Below, one piece after another: positions 1-9,034 of a DNA stretch of 64,000 nt. Both the position numbers and the translations under genes were made by a program. How positions within the stretch are numbered: position 1 is the stretch's first letter; each line of letters begins with the position of its first letter. Below the pieces are notes generated by a model. The model made no database searches, was not told where the DNA came from, and saw only the letters and a program-made list of their open reading frames with translations. The DNA is from Mycobacterium sp. D16Q14 (GTDB lineage Bacteria; Actinomycetota; Actinomycetes; Mycobacteriales; Mycobacteriaceae). The stretch covers positions 124,001 through 188,000 of the forward strand of contig MAEX01000002.1 of the NCBI GenBank assembly GCA_002013415.1, read 5' to 3'.

Positions 1-2
1 TC

Positions 3-743
3 GCGGCCGAACGGATCAAGGTCTGCACCTCTCGCTCGGCAGTGTGGTGCAGCCTGCTCGCCGTGGCATTGGGTTTGGGATTAGCGGGCCTGCAGGGTGG
101 GTCGGCTTCCATATATACGCCGATCTCTGCTGGCGACGCCGCGGGCGGGGCGACCGTTGTCGGGGTCCCGCTCCTGATGGTGCTCGCCGCCATGACGGTG
201 ACCAACGAGAACCGAACCGCGATGGTGCGAACCACCTTTCAGGCCACGCCCAACAGGTTGTCGGTCATCGGCGCCAAGGCCCTGGTGGCGGGCCTCTGGG
301 TGGCGGTGGTCACCGCGGTCACCACACTGACCTCGATCGTGTTGGTACGTGCCATGGCTGGTCCGGTGGCGGGTGCGAACCTGGCACTCGACGGACCCGG
401 CGTGTGGAACACGATCGGCGCGGTGACCGTGTACGCGTTCTTGTGTGCCGTTCTCGCGGTAGCAGTGGGAGTGTTGCTGAAGCACACCGCAGGTGCTGTT
501 GCGGTGCTCCTCTTGTGGCCGACGGTGCTCGAATTGATGCTGGGCTGGCTCACTGATGCTGGAAAGGCGTTGCAGCCCTTTCTTCCTTTCGCCAACGGCA
601 TCAGGTTTACCGGTGTGCCCTGGTACACCTCGGACGGTGTCGACTTCGTTTGGGGCACGACCGGTTCTCTCATCTACTTTGCTACCGTGGTTGTCATCAC
701 GCTCGCTGCGGCCCTGGCCGTGGTGCAGCGACGCGACGTTTAA
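3..743 (+). CDS. ABC-2 type transporter permease, 5' truncated by window edge
   Basis: The reading frame is already open at the left edge, so the N-terminus lies outside the window. About 246 residues are visible, beginning AERIKVCTSRSAVW, which resembles the cytoplasmic lead-in (E-x-x-K-x-x-x-x-R-S) of ABC-2 permeases of drug or lipid exporters. Roughly six hydrophobic segments follow, and the chain ends in a short basic tail (VVQRRDV), as in this family. The cognate ATPase would be expected upstream, outside the window. The next gene starts 20 bp after the stop, so co-transcription is possible. The substrate is unknown. The assignment rests on topology and the N-terminal motif only. Confidence 0.6.
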   Translation, partial: AAERIKVCTSRSAVWCSLLAVALGLGLAGLQGGSASIYTPISAGDAAGGATVVGVPLLMVLAAMTVTNENRTAMVRTTFQATPNRLSVIGAKALVAGLWVAVVTAVTTLTSIVLVRAMAGPVAGANLALDGPGVWNTIGAVTVYAFLCAVLAVAVGVLLKHTAGAVAVLLLWPTVLELMLGWLTDAGKALQPFLPFANGIRFTGVPWYTSDGVDFVWGTTGSLIYFATVVVITLAAALAVVQRRDV

Positions 744-763
744 GGTCGGGACAAGGGAGAACG

Positions 764-2263
764 ATGGGGACCAAGCGGGTTGTGTACGCGGTCGCGGTGT
801 CCGCGGCGTGCGCATTGGCGACTGTGACGGCATGCGATCGCGACGGCGGCGAGACGCCCCGCTCGGCGCCCCAGGCGGGATCGCAGGAGGCGGTCAGCTT
901 CGCGCACTCCCTGCACGAGAAGGTGACCGTCGACAATGTCGTGAAGCATCTCTCGGCGCTTCAAGAGATCGCCGACAAGAACAAGAACACCCGGGCAGCG
1001 GGTACTCCCGGCTTCGATCAAAGTGTCGATTATGTAGTAAAGGCGCTGAAGGACAAGGGGTTCGACGTACAGACACCCGAGTTCAGCTTCAAGTACTTTC
1101 AGGCCAAATCCCTTGAGCTGACGGTCGGCCCCAAGAAGGTTGACGCGGCGGTGCTCTCGTACTCGCCGGGCGGTCAGGTGCAGGGACGATTGGTCGCGGC
1201 GCGGGCGGAAGAGTCGCCGGGTTGCACCGTCGAGGACTACAACGGACTGGACATCAAGGGTGCGGTGGTCTTGGTCGACCGTGGATCGTGCCCGTTCTCC
1301 GAGAAAGAGAAGGCTGCCGCCGAGCGCGGCGCGGTGGGCCTGATCGTCGCGGACAACGTCGACGAGAGCCAGTCGGGTGGCACCCTCGGTGAGGACTCCG
1401 CACCGAAGATCCCCGTGGTGGGCGTCACGAAGTCGACCGGAGCCGATCTGCGGGCACATCCCGATCAGGTTGTTCTGAAGGTCGATGCGGAGACCAAGGA
1501 CGTCAAGGCGCGCAATGTGATCGCGCAGACCAGGACGGGCGCCACCACGGATGTCGTGATGGCCGGTGCTCACCTCGACAGCGTTCCCGAAGGGCCGGGT
1601 ATCAACGATAACGGCACCGGTACCGCGGCGGTTCTGGAGACCGCGCTGCAGCTGGGGCCGAGCCCGGACGTCAAGAACGCGGTGAGGTTCGCGTTCTGGG
1701 GTGCCGAAGAGGAAGGGCTGATCGGTTCCACCGACTACGTCAAATCACTTGACGTGGAAGCGCTGAAAGATATTGCCCTGTACCTGAATTACGACATGCT
1801 CGGGTCCCCGAACGCCGCATACCTCACCTATGACGGCGACCAGTCCGAAGAACTCGACGCGAATGAAGTTCCGGTACGGATCCCCGAGGGGTCGGCCGGT
1901 ATCGAGCGGACAGAGGTCGCGTACCTCGCCGAGCAGGGCAAGAAGGCCCATGACACCGACTACGACGGCCGTTCGGACTACGACGGATTCAGCAGGGCAG
2001 GCATTCCCACCGGCGGCATCTTCTCCGGCGCCGAGGACAAGATGTCGTCCGAAGAGGCGCGGGACTGGGGCGGCAAGGCGGACCAGCCCTTCGATCCGAA
2101 CTACCACCAGGCGGGCGACACCCTGGCCAACGTGAACAAGGACGCGCTCAAGATCAACGCGGGCGGAGTCGCCTACACGATCGGCCTGTATGCGCAGAGC
2201 ATCGACGGACGCAATGGGGTGCCCGTTCACGAGGACCGCACCCGTCACAAGCTGAAGGACTAA
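764..2263 (+). CDS. lpqL: LpqL-type M28 aminopeptidase lipoprotein (copy 1)
   Basis: This is a predicted cell-envelope zinc aminopeptidase of 499 aa. The start ATG at 764 follows an AGGGAGAACG ribosome site and gives a signal peptide with lipobox VTAC (Cys24), so the protein is probably lipid-anchored. A protease-associated (PA) domain lies near residues 130-240, and the M28 peptidase domain follows. Dinuclear zinc-site residues are visible: H270 (GAHLDS), D282 (GINDNGTG), E315/E316 (AEEEG), D344 (NYDMLG) and H448 (YHQAGD). Gene order with the downstream hydrolase, thiD and thiC matches M. tuberculosis Rv0418 (LpqL)-Rv0423c. A second full copy follows directly. The physiological peptide substrate is unknown. 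Confidence 0.88.
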   Translation: MGTKRVVYAVAVSAACALATVTACDRDGGETPRSAPQAGSQEAVSFAHSLHEKVTVDNVVKHLSALQEIADKNKNTRAAGTPGFDQSVDYVVKALKDKGFDVQTPEFSFKYFQAKSLELTVGPKKVDAAVLSYSPGGQVQGRLVAARAEESPGCTVEDYNGLDIKGAVVLVDRGSCPFSEKEKAAAERGAVGLIVADNVDESQSGGTLGEDSAPKIPVVGVTKSTGADLRAHPDQVVLKVDAETKDVKARNVIAQTRTGATTDVVMAGAHLDSVPEGPGINDNGTGTAAVLETALQLGPSPDVKNAVRFAFWGAEEEGLIGSTDYVKSLDVEALKDIALYLNYDMLGSPNAAYLTYDGDQSEELDANEVPVRIPEGSAGIERTEVAYLAEQGKKAHDTDYDGRSDYDGFSRAGIPTGGIFSGAEDKMSSEEARDWGGKADQPFDPNYHQAGDTLANVNKDALKINAGGVAYTIGLYAQSIDGRNGVPVHEDRTRHKLKD

Positions 2264-2391
2264 CTGCGGTAACAGGTTCGTTGCAACGCCCCGAAAGGCA
2301 TTGGGAACCAACGTTGGTGCGGTAGCGTGTGCGATTGCTCGATTCGCACAAGTCCACTGGGGTTCCAAGAGGTTTCATTGAGGTTCTTTTG

Positions 2392-3888
2392 ATGGCGCTG
2401 TTTCGCGCCCGGGAGCTAGCGCGCGGTTGCGCCCTGCTCGCGATTGCGGCGGTAGCGAGCTGCTGTGCGCACCCGACACCGGGTGCCGCTGCGGTGCCGC
2501 CCAACCCCAACCTGGCGGCGGATCTGGCACGCACCGTCACCGTGGATGCCATGCTGGCGCACCTGCAACAGCTACAGCGGGCCGCCGACGCCCACGGCGG
2601 GAACCGTGCCGAGGGAACGCCGGGCTACGACGCCAGCGCCGACTACGTGACAAAGGCATTGAAAGATCGCGGGTTCGAGGTTCAGACGCCGGAGCTGTCC
2701 AGGCTCAAGGTGCTCACCGAGGGCAAGCCGCTCGTCGATATCGGCGGACGCCCCTACGCGGTGGATCAGGCTTCCTATTTCGCTCAGACCCCTAAGGATG
2801 GGCTCAAGGCCAACATCATCCGCCCTTCGGGCAAGGCCACCGGTTGTGCCGCGGCGGATTACGGCACTCTCAAGTTGGACGGTCAGATCGCGGTGGTCGA
2901 CGGTGCGGGGTGCTCGGTGGTCGACAAGCACAACGTCGCCAAGGAGAAGGGCGCGGCGGCGGTGCTGGTGACGATGCAGGCGGGCGCCGGCGAGGGTCTG
3001 TTCACCCCGAATTACTATGAGCAGCTGTCTATTCCGGTCGGAATCATCGACTCGGGAGTCGACACGCTGCTGCGCCGCAATTCGTCGCCGATAACCCTGG
3101 TGCTGGATATGAGCATCGCGAAGGTGCGCTCACGCAACATTATTGCCCAGACAGCAACAGGTGATCCGACAAATGTGGTGGTCGCCGGGGCGCATCTGGA
3201 CAGTGTGGCCAAGGGGCCGGGGATCAACGACAACGGAACCGGTGTGGCCGCGGTCTTGGAGACCGCGCTGCAGCTGGGGCCCAAGCCGGTGGTGAACAAC
3301 GCCGTCAGGTTCGCGTTCTGGACCGCCGAGGAAGATGGGCTGGCCGGGTCGATCGAGTATGCCAAGGGCCGCAGCGCCGAAGAGCTCAACGATATCGCGC
3401 TGTATCTGAACTTCGACATGCTCGGGTCGCCCAATGCCGGGTACTTCGTGCTGGACGGTGACCAGTCGGCCGCTAAACCGGATCCGAATCGGCCGCCCTT
3501 GGACGTACCCGAGGGATCCGCGGGCATCGAACGGACCTTCGCTGGATATCTCAACCTGGCCGGCAAGCGGCCGGCGGCCGAGGAGTTCAACGGCAGATCC
3601 GATTACGGACCGTTCCTGGCCGCGGGCATCCCTGTCGGCGGCATCAGCTCGGGTGCGCTGGAGAGAATGAGCGGCCCGGAAGCCAAGATGTGGCAGGGCC
3701 GCGCGGGCCAACCGTTCGACCCCAATTATCACGGCCCGAAGGACAATCTCGCGAACGTCGGCAAGGTGGCGCTGGGGATCAATGGCTCGGCTGTGGCCTT
3801 TGCGGTCGGCACCTATGCACTGTCCACCACTGGGCCCAATGGGGTGCCGGAGCGCAAAGTTCGGCGACACTCTCCACAGGAGCGTTAG
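2392..3888 (+). CDS. M28 aminopeptidase lipoprotein (tandem LpqL paralogue, copy 2)
   Basis: This 498-aa protein has the same architecture as the preceding gene: a signal peptide ending in lipobox VASC, a PA-like insert, and an M28 peptidase domain. The metal-site residues are all present: H268 (GAHLDS), D280 (GINDNGTG), E313/E314 (AEEDG), D342 (NFDMLG) and H447 (YHGPKD). The peptidase half is clearly homologous to copy 1, for example in the shared ETALQLGP and RSDY stretches. The N-terminal and PA regions have drifted, which suggests an older duplication with possible change of substrate range. ATG 2392 is chosen because it opens directly on the signal peptide; the longer in-frame start at 2329 would bury it. 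Confidence 0.85.
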   Translation: MALFRARELARGCALLAIAAVASCCAHPTPGAAAVPPNPNLAADLARTVTVDAMLAHLQQLQRAADAHGGNRAEGTPGYDASADYVTKALKDRGFEVQTPELSRLKVLTEGKPLVDIGGRPYAVDQASYFAQTPKDGLKANIIRPSGKATGCAAADYGTLKLDGQIAVVDGAGCSVVDKHNVAKEKGAAAVLVTMQAGAGEGLFTPNYYEQLSIPVGIIDSGVDTLLRRNSSPITLVLDMSIAKVRSRNIIAQTATGDPTNVVVAGAHLDSVAKGPGINDNGTGVAAVLETALQLGPKPVVNNAVRFAFWTAEEDGLAGSIEYAKGRSAEELNDIALYLNFDMLGSPNAGYFVLDGDQSAAKPDPNRPPLDVPEGSAGIERTFAGYLNLAGKRPAAEEFNGRSDYGPFLAAGIPVGGISSGALERMSGPEAKMWQGRAGQPFDPNYHGPKDNLANVGKVALGINGSAVAFAVGTYALSTTGPNGVPERKVRRHSPQER

Positions 3889-3909
3889 GTCCAGCTAGCA
3901 TCCCAGCAC

Positions 3910-4323
3910 ATGAGGAGAATTCTCGCGTTGCTGGTGGCTCTGGCGTCGAGCGCCGTTCTTGGATTGCCATCCGCCGCGGTAGCGCAGGCCGACCCCGGGG
4001 TGAAAATGACCTATCGGGTGACCGCACAGGATCCGGGGAGTAACCGCCAAGTGGTCATCTCCTACCGCACAGGCAAGGGCGAGAAGGCGGTCAAGTACAC
4101 CTGGCTCGACCCCTTCGTGCCCTGGACGCATGACATATCGATGACGGCTCGTGAGGCGCAGGTGAGCATATTCAGCGACCAGGGTGGCAACTACCTCGGC
4201 GAGATCCTGCGCGATGGCAATGTCATCGCATCCAATTCGGTGTATCTAGACCCGGGCTGGGTGGCCGAACAGAGCGCGCCCTACGGGGCGCCGACGTTGT
4301 TGGCAAGCGCCGACGTGTCCTAG
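3910..4323 (+). CDS. Small secreted protein, MmpS-like beta fold
   Basis: This 137-aa protein has a clear cleavable signal peptide (MRRILALLVALASS followed by AVAQA-DPG). The mature part is about 110 residues. It has the pattern of the MmpS C-terminal domain: a TYRVT strand, an isoleucine-tyrosine strand, a central PWT segment, and a final strand carrying a residue for 'noise-free' packing (SNSVYLD). Unlike MmpS it has no membrane anchor and no adjacent mmpL. It starts 21 bp after the second M28 gene and could be co-transcribed with it. It is convergent with the Nudix gene, 13 bp away. The function is unknown, and the MmpS resemblance is judged by eye. Confidence 0.7.
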   Translation: MRRILALLVALASSAVLGLPSAAVAQADPGVKMTYRVTAQDPGSNRQVVISYRTGKGEKAVKYTWLDPFVPWTHDISMTAREAQVSIFSDQGGNYLGEILRDGNVIASNSVYLDPGWVAEQSAPYGAPTLLASADVS

Positions 4324-4336
4324 AGCCTGCTGAGAC

Positions 4337-5053
4337 CTATCGCCAGGCGAAGACCGGCTGCTCCAGCTCGTCGACGCGGTCATCGCGGCCCTCCAAACAG
4401 AGCCATCGCACCTGGAGCAAGACGGCCCCGGTCGGGGCATGGATGAGGTCATTGCCCAGCGGGATCTGCACTACGGGGCGCGGGCTCTCGGGAATCGTGA
4501 CGTAGCGCGGTGAATCCTCGCGTTGCAGCTGATGCAATCCCACCCGGTAGGCAGCCACCACCTCGTCGGGCGAGGGACGCATTTCCAGACGTCCGCCACC
4601 CCACACCACCACCGGGGTAATCACGTATCCCGAACGTGTCGGATAGTCGTCGAGCAGGCCGAGTACCGTCGAATCCGGCAGTGCGACGCCCAGTTCCTCA
4701 TCCAGCTCACGCAGCGCGGCCTGCACCGCGTCCTCGCCCGGATCTAATCGTCCGCCGGGCAGCGCCCATTGCGCGGCATGGGAGTTGAGCCGGGAGGTTC
4801 TGCGGCACAAAAGGAATGCCGCGCCGCCCGAGACATCGACCATCCGGCCGTCTAACCCCTGCTCGGGTATTTCCCGGCCGCCTATCCACTCGTCCACCGG
4901 TGCCGGGTCGATGCGGTCTTCACCCAGATCCGAGTCGACCAGCACCACGGCCACCGCAGCGCGGCGTTTCTCCGGGTCCTCGACGGTCCTGCGTTCGTGA
5001 CCCGCCAGGTGCTCGCGAATCCGGTCCCGCAGTTCCTCGTCGTACGCGATCAC
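4337..5053 (-). CDS. Nudix hydrolase
   Basis: This is a Nudix-superfamily pyrophosphohydrolase of 238 aa. A complete Nudix box, GX5EX7REUXEEXGU, lies at about residues 101-123 (GRLDPGEDA...RELDEELGV) and supplies the Mg2+-binding glutamates. The N-terminal 80 residues are charged and precede a hydrophobic strand (AAFLLCRR), as in CoA-pyrophosphatase-like and other mid-size Nudix proteins, but the substrate cannot be assigned from sequence. The GTG at 5053 (VIAYDEEL) is preferred over the upstream ATG at 5167, because the longer form would overlap the divergent dioxygenase gene and adds low-complexity sequence. Confidence 0.82.
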   Translation of the reverse strand: MIAYDEELRDRIREHLAGHERRTVEDPEKRRAAVAVVLVDSDLGEDRIDPAPVDEWIGGREIPEQGLDGRMVDVSGGAAFLLCRRTSRLNSHAAQWALPGGRLDPGEDAVQAALRELDEELGVALPDSTVLGLLDDYPTRSGYVITPVVVWGGGRLEMRPSPDEVVAAYRVGLHQLQREDSPRYVTIPESPRPVVQIPLGNDLIHAPTGAVLLQVRWLCLEGRDDRVDELEQPVFAWR

Positions 5054-5148
5054 CGTTCGACCATATCTGCCGTCGCCGACGGCGGCCCTTTCGAATCGAC
5101 TTGGCTCTATCCCTGGGCTTACCGCGCCGCGGTTCTTGTGATGCGGGA

Positions 5149-6096
5149 ATGAGTGACGACCACACACGACGTATCTATCGTGACGCCGGAATCACCGTCG
5201 AAAAGCTCGGCGAGCATATTGGTGCCCGGGTCGACGGTGTACAACTCGGCGCCGATGTGCCGGCCGAACGGGCCGAGGCAATCCGCTTCGCGCTGGCCGT
5301 CCATAAGGTGCTGGTATTCACCGGGCAGCATCATCTGGATGACGCGCAGCAGTACGCGTGCGCCGGTCTACTCGGGGAGCCGACGCTGCACCCCACGGTG
5401 ACCTCGCACGGCAGCGAGCTGCTGAACCTCGAAGGGGCGGCCAACGGCTGGCATACCGACGTCACCTTCGTCGACCGCGTCCCGAAGGCGTCGGTGCTGC
5501 GCCCGGTGACGTTGCCGTCCTACGGTGGCGCCACCACGTGGGCGTCGACGGTCGCCGCGTACGAGCAGCTGCCCACACCGTTGCGTGCACTCGCCGACGA
5601 CCTGTGGGCCACACATACCAATCTGTACGACTACGTGGGCGCCGGCGCATCGGGTGGCGTGAGCGCCGAACGCCGCGCGGCGTACTACAACGAGTTCACC
5701 AGCTCTCTGCACGAAACATTGCATCCGGTGGTGCGGGTGCACCCGGAGACCGGTGAGCGCAGCCTGCTGCTTGGGCAGTTCGTCAAGAGTTTCCAAGACC
5801 TGCACGGTGCCGAGTTCGCGGCGCTTTTCCAGCTGCTGCAGTCGCGTATCGCGAAACTGGAGAACACCTTCCGGTGGAACTGGCGGTTAGGTGATGTGGC
5901 CATCTGGGACAACCGGGCCACCCAGCATTACGGAATCGCCGACTTCGGAGAGCAGCAGCGCGAGTTACATCGCGTCACGTTGGCAGGGGATGTGCCGGTC
6001 GGCATCTACGGCCGGCGAAGCCAGATCCTCAGCGGCGATGCCAGTCACTACTCCGGTATCGAGGAGCCGCGACGACTGGAATTGTTCGCCGCCTGA
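5149..6096 (+). CDS. TauD/TfdA-family Fe(II)/2-oxoglutarate dioxygenase (alkylsulfatase/taurine dioxygenase-like)
   Basis: This 315-aa enzyme belongs to the TauD family, which couples 2-oxoglutarate decarboxylation to hydroxylation and cleavage of sulfonates or alkyl sulfates. The facial triad is visible as H102-x-D104 (WHTDVTF) and H260 (ATQHYGI). The 2-oxoglutarate-binding arginine is R275 (LHRVTL). It resembles the mycobacterial type II alkyl sulfatase Rv3406, so release of sulfate from sulfate esters is a reasonable guess. It is divergent from the Nudix gene, with about 95 bp between the starts, and it is convergent with gabD, leaving a single base between the two stops. Confidence 0.85.
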   Translation: MSDDHTRRIYRDAGITVEKLGEHIGARVDGVQLGADVPAERAEAIRFALAVHKVLVFTGQHHLDDAQQYACAGLLGEPTLHPTVTSHGSELLNLEGAANGWHTDVTFVDRVPKASVLRPVTLPSYGGATTWASTVAAYEQLPTPLRALADDLWATHTNLYDYVGAGASGGVSAERRAAYYNEFTSSLHETLHPVVRVHPETGERSLLLGQFVKSFQDLHGAEFAALFQLLQSRIAKLENTFRWNWRLGDVAIWDNRATQHYGIADFGEQQRELHRVTLAGDVPVGIYGRRSQILSGDASHYSGIEEPRRLELFAA

Positions 6097-6097
6097 T

Positions 6098-7552
6098 CTA
6101 TGGCAGTGCTACGTATTTCGTTTCGAGGTATTCCTCGATGCCCTCACTGCCGGCTTCGCGCCCGATGCCCGATTCCTTGATCCCGCCGAACGGCGCGGCC
6201 ACATCGGAGATCACACCGCGGTTGACGCCGATCATTCCCGACTCGACAGACTCCGAAACGCGTAGCGCGCGATCCAGGTTGGTGGTGTACACGTACGCGG
6301 CGAGCCCGTACTCGGTGTCGTTGGCGGCCGCGACTCCCGCGTCCTCGCCGTCGAACCCGGTGATCGCGGCAACAGGACCAAACACCTCTTCGCGGAGAAT
6401 CCTCGCGTTCGAAGGCACATCGGTGAGCACGGTCGGCGGGTAGAAGTAGCCCTCGCCGTCGGCGATGGCACCTCCGGTGGTGACGACGGCTCCCTTGCTG
6501 AGGGCGTCCTGCACCAACTCGTCGACCGAGGCGCGCTGTTTGGCGGTGATGAGCGGACCCACCTGTACGCCGCTTTCGTCGCCGGGGCCGATGGTGAGCG
6601 CACCCATACGGGCGGTGAGCTTCTCGGTGAATTCAGCGCGTACCGCGTTGTCGACGTGAAAGCGGTTGGCCGCGGTGCATGCCTCGCCGATATTGCGCAT
6701 CTTGGCCGCCATCGCGCCGTCGACCGCGGCGTCGACGTCGGCGTCGTCGAACACCACAAACGGTGCGTTTCCGCCCAGCTCCATCGAGGAGCGCAATACC
6801 CTTGTGGCGCACTGGGATAGCAGTACCTTGCCCACTGCGGTGGAGCCGGTGAAGGTCAGCTTGCGCAGCCTCGGATCATCGATCAACGGGCCAGTGAGGC
6901 CCGAGGCGCTGGTGGTCGGGAGTATCGACAGCACGCCCGGCGGCAGCCCAGCGTCGGCGAACACCTGTCCCAGCAGCAGCATGGTGAGGGGTGTCTCGGC
7001 AGCGGGTTTGACGATCATGGTGCATCCGGCGGCGAACGCCGGGCCAATCTTGCGGGTGCCCATGGCCAGCGGGAAGTTCCAGGGAGTGATGGCCAGCGCC
7101 GGGCCGATGGGCTGCTTGGTCACCAGGATCCGGCCGGTGCCCGTCGGCGATGAGGTGTACCGGCCGTTGATGCGCACTGCTTCTTCGGAGAACCAGCGCA
7201 GAAACTCTCCGCCATAGGCGACCTCGCCCTGGCTCTCCGCCAGCGGCTTGCCCATTTCCAGGGTCATCGCCAGCGCGAAATCATCACGCCGCTCCATCAC
7301 CAATTCCCAGGACCGCCGGAGGATTTCGGCTCGTTCACGGGGTGCTGTCGCTGCCCAGGACTGCTGCACGGCCACAGCCTCATCGAGCGCCGTGGCACCG
7401 TCGGCCGTCGCGGCGTCGGCGACGGTGGTCAGCACGGCACCGGTGGCCGGGTTGTGCACAGGGAACCGGGCGCCGGTCGATGACGGGACCTGCTTGCCGC
7501 CGATCCACAGATCGGTGGGGATGGCATCGATCAGGGCTGAGTGGTCAGTCAC
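6098..7552 (-). CDS. gabD: Succinate-semialdehyde dehydrogenase (NAD(P)+)
   Basis: This is a 484-aa aldehyde dehydrogenase that oxidises succinic semialdehyde to succinate, the last step of GABA catabolism. Catalytic residues are visible: N159 (PWNFP), general base E258 (MELGGNAP) and nucleophile C292 (GEACTAANR). The C-terminal GGIKESGIGREAG motif is typical of the GabD branch. The GTG start overlaps the gabT stop by four bases (GTGA), so the two genes are translationally coupled. It is the last gene of the amine/GABA operon running from 14.8 kb. Confidence 0.93.
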   Translation of the reverse strand: MTDHSALIDAIPTDLWIGGKQVPSSTGARFPVHNPATGAVLTTVADAATADGATALDEAVAVQQSWAATAPRERAEILRRSWELVMERRDDFALAMTLEMGKPLAESQGEVAYGGEFLRWFSEEAVRINGRYTSSPTGTGRILVTKQPIGPALAITPWNFPLAMGTRKIGPAFAAGCTMIVKPAAETPLTMLLLGQVFADAGLPPGVLSILPTTSASGLTGPLIDDPRLRKLTFTGSTAVGKVLLSQCATRVLRSSMELGGNAPFVVFDDADVDAAVDGAMAAKMRNIGEACTAANRFHVDNAVRAEFTEKLTARMGALTIGPGDESGVQVGPLITAKQRASVDELVQDALSKGAVVTTGGAIADGEGYFYPPTVLTDVPSNARILREEVFGPVAAITGFDGEDAGVAAANDTEYGLAAYVYTTNLDRALRVSESVESGMIGVNRGVISDVAAPFGGIKESGIGREAGSEGIEEYLETKYVALP

Positions 7553-8898
7553 TGGTGGCTCGCCTTCTCACGAATGATGTCGGTGAGGACGGTGATGCCC
7601 TCGTCCAATAGATCGTCCCCGATGACCAGCGGGGGGAGCAAGCGGATCACGTTGCCGAAGGTCCCGCAGGTGAGGATCAGAACACCTTGGGAGAGCGCCT
7701 CGGCGGCAATGGCTTTGGTGAGGGCCGCATCGGGTTCGAGAGTGCCGGGTTTGACGATCTCGATGGCCAGCATGGCGCCGCGGCCGCGTACTTCACCGAT
7801 GACGTCGACGGTGCGCGCCAGCGTCTGTAGGCGAGACACCACCGAGGTCTCGATGGCCCGGGCCCGGGCCGGTAGGTCGAGCTCGCGCATGGCACCCAGC
7901 GAGGCGATGGCGGCCGCGCAGGTCACCGGGTTGCCACCGTAGGTTCCGCCCAGGCCGCCGGTGTACACGGCGTCCATGAGATCCGCGCGACCGGTGACGG
8001 CGGACAAGGGCATGCCTCCGGCGATGCCCTTAGCCATGGTGATGATGTCGGGGACGATGCCCTCGTGCTCGGAGGCGAACCAGGCACCCGTGCGTGCGAA
8101 TCCGGTCTGCACCTCGTCGGCGATGAAGACGACGCCGTTGTCCCGGGCCCAGGCTGTCAGCGTGGACAGGAATCCGGGCGCGGGCACGATGAATCCACCC
8201 TCGCCCTGGACGGGCTCGATGATGATCGCGGCCAGCGATTGCGCACCGATCTGGGTTTCGATGAGAGAGATCGCGCGCCGTGCGGCGGCCTCGCCGGACA
8301 GACCCGGCTCGTCACGCAGGGGATAGGAGGTCGGCATCCGGTAAATCTCGGGCGCGAAGGGCCCGAACTGCGACTTGTAGGGCATAGCCTTGGCGGTCAG
8401 TGTCATCGTCAGGTTGGTGCGGCCGTGATAGCCGTTGTCGAAGGCGACGACCGCCGGGCGACCGGTGGCAAGCCGCGCGACCTTGATGGCGTTTTCCACG
8501 GCCTCGGCGCCGGAGTTGAACAGTGCGGTGCGCTTCTCGTGATCGCCGGGTGTCAGGGCGTTGAGGAGCTCGGCGACCCGTACGTACCCTTCATAGGGCG
8601 TCACCATGAAACAGGTGTGGGTGAAATGGGCTGCCTGGTCGGCGATGGCCGCGGCCACCGCGGGATGTGAGGCGCCGACGGTGGTGACCGCGATACCCGA
8701 CCCGAGGTCGATGAAGGAGTTGCCGTCGGCATCGACGATCACCCCGCCATCGGCATCCACGGCGTAGACCGGGGCGGTGGATCCGACGCCCGCGGATACC
8801 GCGGCGCGGCGGCGCTCGGCCAAGGCGTTGGACCGAGGTCCGGGCAGGGGCGTCACGATATTGCGCTTCTGGGCGAGGCGATAGGCGATGTCGGTCAT
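7549..8898 (-). CDS. gabT: 4-aminobutyrate aminotransferase
   Basis: This PLP-dependent class III aminotransferase of 449 aa moves the amino group of GABA to 2-oxoglutarate, giving succinic semialdehyde. The PLP lysine is K290 (ITMAKGIAGG), and the Asp that contacts the pyridine nitrogen is D261 (FIADEVQTGFART). The length equals that of M. tuberculosis GabT. The ATG at 8898 is chosen because the protein then begins MTDIAYRLAQKR, typical of the family; the extension up to 9027 is basic, non-homologous sequence. The gene lies 136 bp downstream of the permease, so a secondary promoter there is possible. Confidence 0.94.
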   Translation of the reverse strand: MTDIAYRLAQKRNIVTPLPGPRSNALAERRRAAVSAGVGSTAPVYAVDADGGVIVDADGNSFIDLGSGIAVTTVGASHPAVAAAIADQAAHFTHTCFMVTPYEGYVRVAELLNALTPGDHEKRTALFNSGAEAVENAIKVARLATGRPAVVAFDNGYHGRTNLTMTLTAKAMPYKSQFGPFAPEIYRMPTSYPLRDEPGLSGEAAARRAISLIETQIGAQSLAAIIIEPVQGEGGFIVPAPGFLSTLTAWARDNGVVFIADEVQTGFARTGAWFASEHEGIVPDIITMAKGIAGGMPLSAVTGRADLMDAVYTGGLGGTYGGNPVTCAAAIASLGAMRELDLPARARAIETSVVSRLQTLARTVDVIGEVRGRGAMLAIEIVKPGTLEPDAALTKAIAAEALSQGVLILTCGTFGNVIRLLPPLVIGDDLLDEGITVLTDIIREKASHQ

Positions 8899-9034
8899 AG
8901 CGCTTCCTGTCGTCGATCCGGCGATCTCAGTCTGCCGCTGCGGTGTGTTTGTGTGAATGGACGGTTTGTCCACCGAAGGCCGATGGGTACGCCGTTTTGG
9001 CGTACGTCCTCCCTGCGTGCGGAGCACATGGCTG

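Noticed and set aside
2268..2283. GTAACAGGTTCG, a KstR-like core upstream of the second M28 gene.
   Set aside because: The AACnnGTT core is present, but both fixed outer bases (T and A) are wrong and the genes have no link to sterol use.
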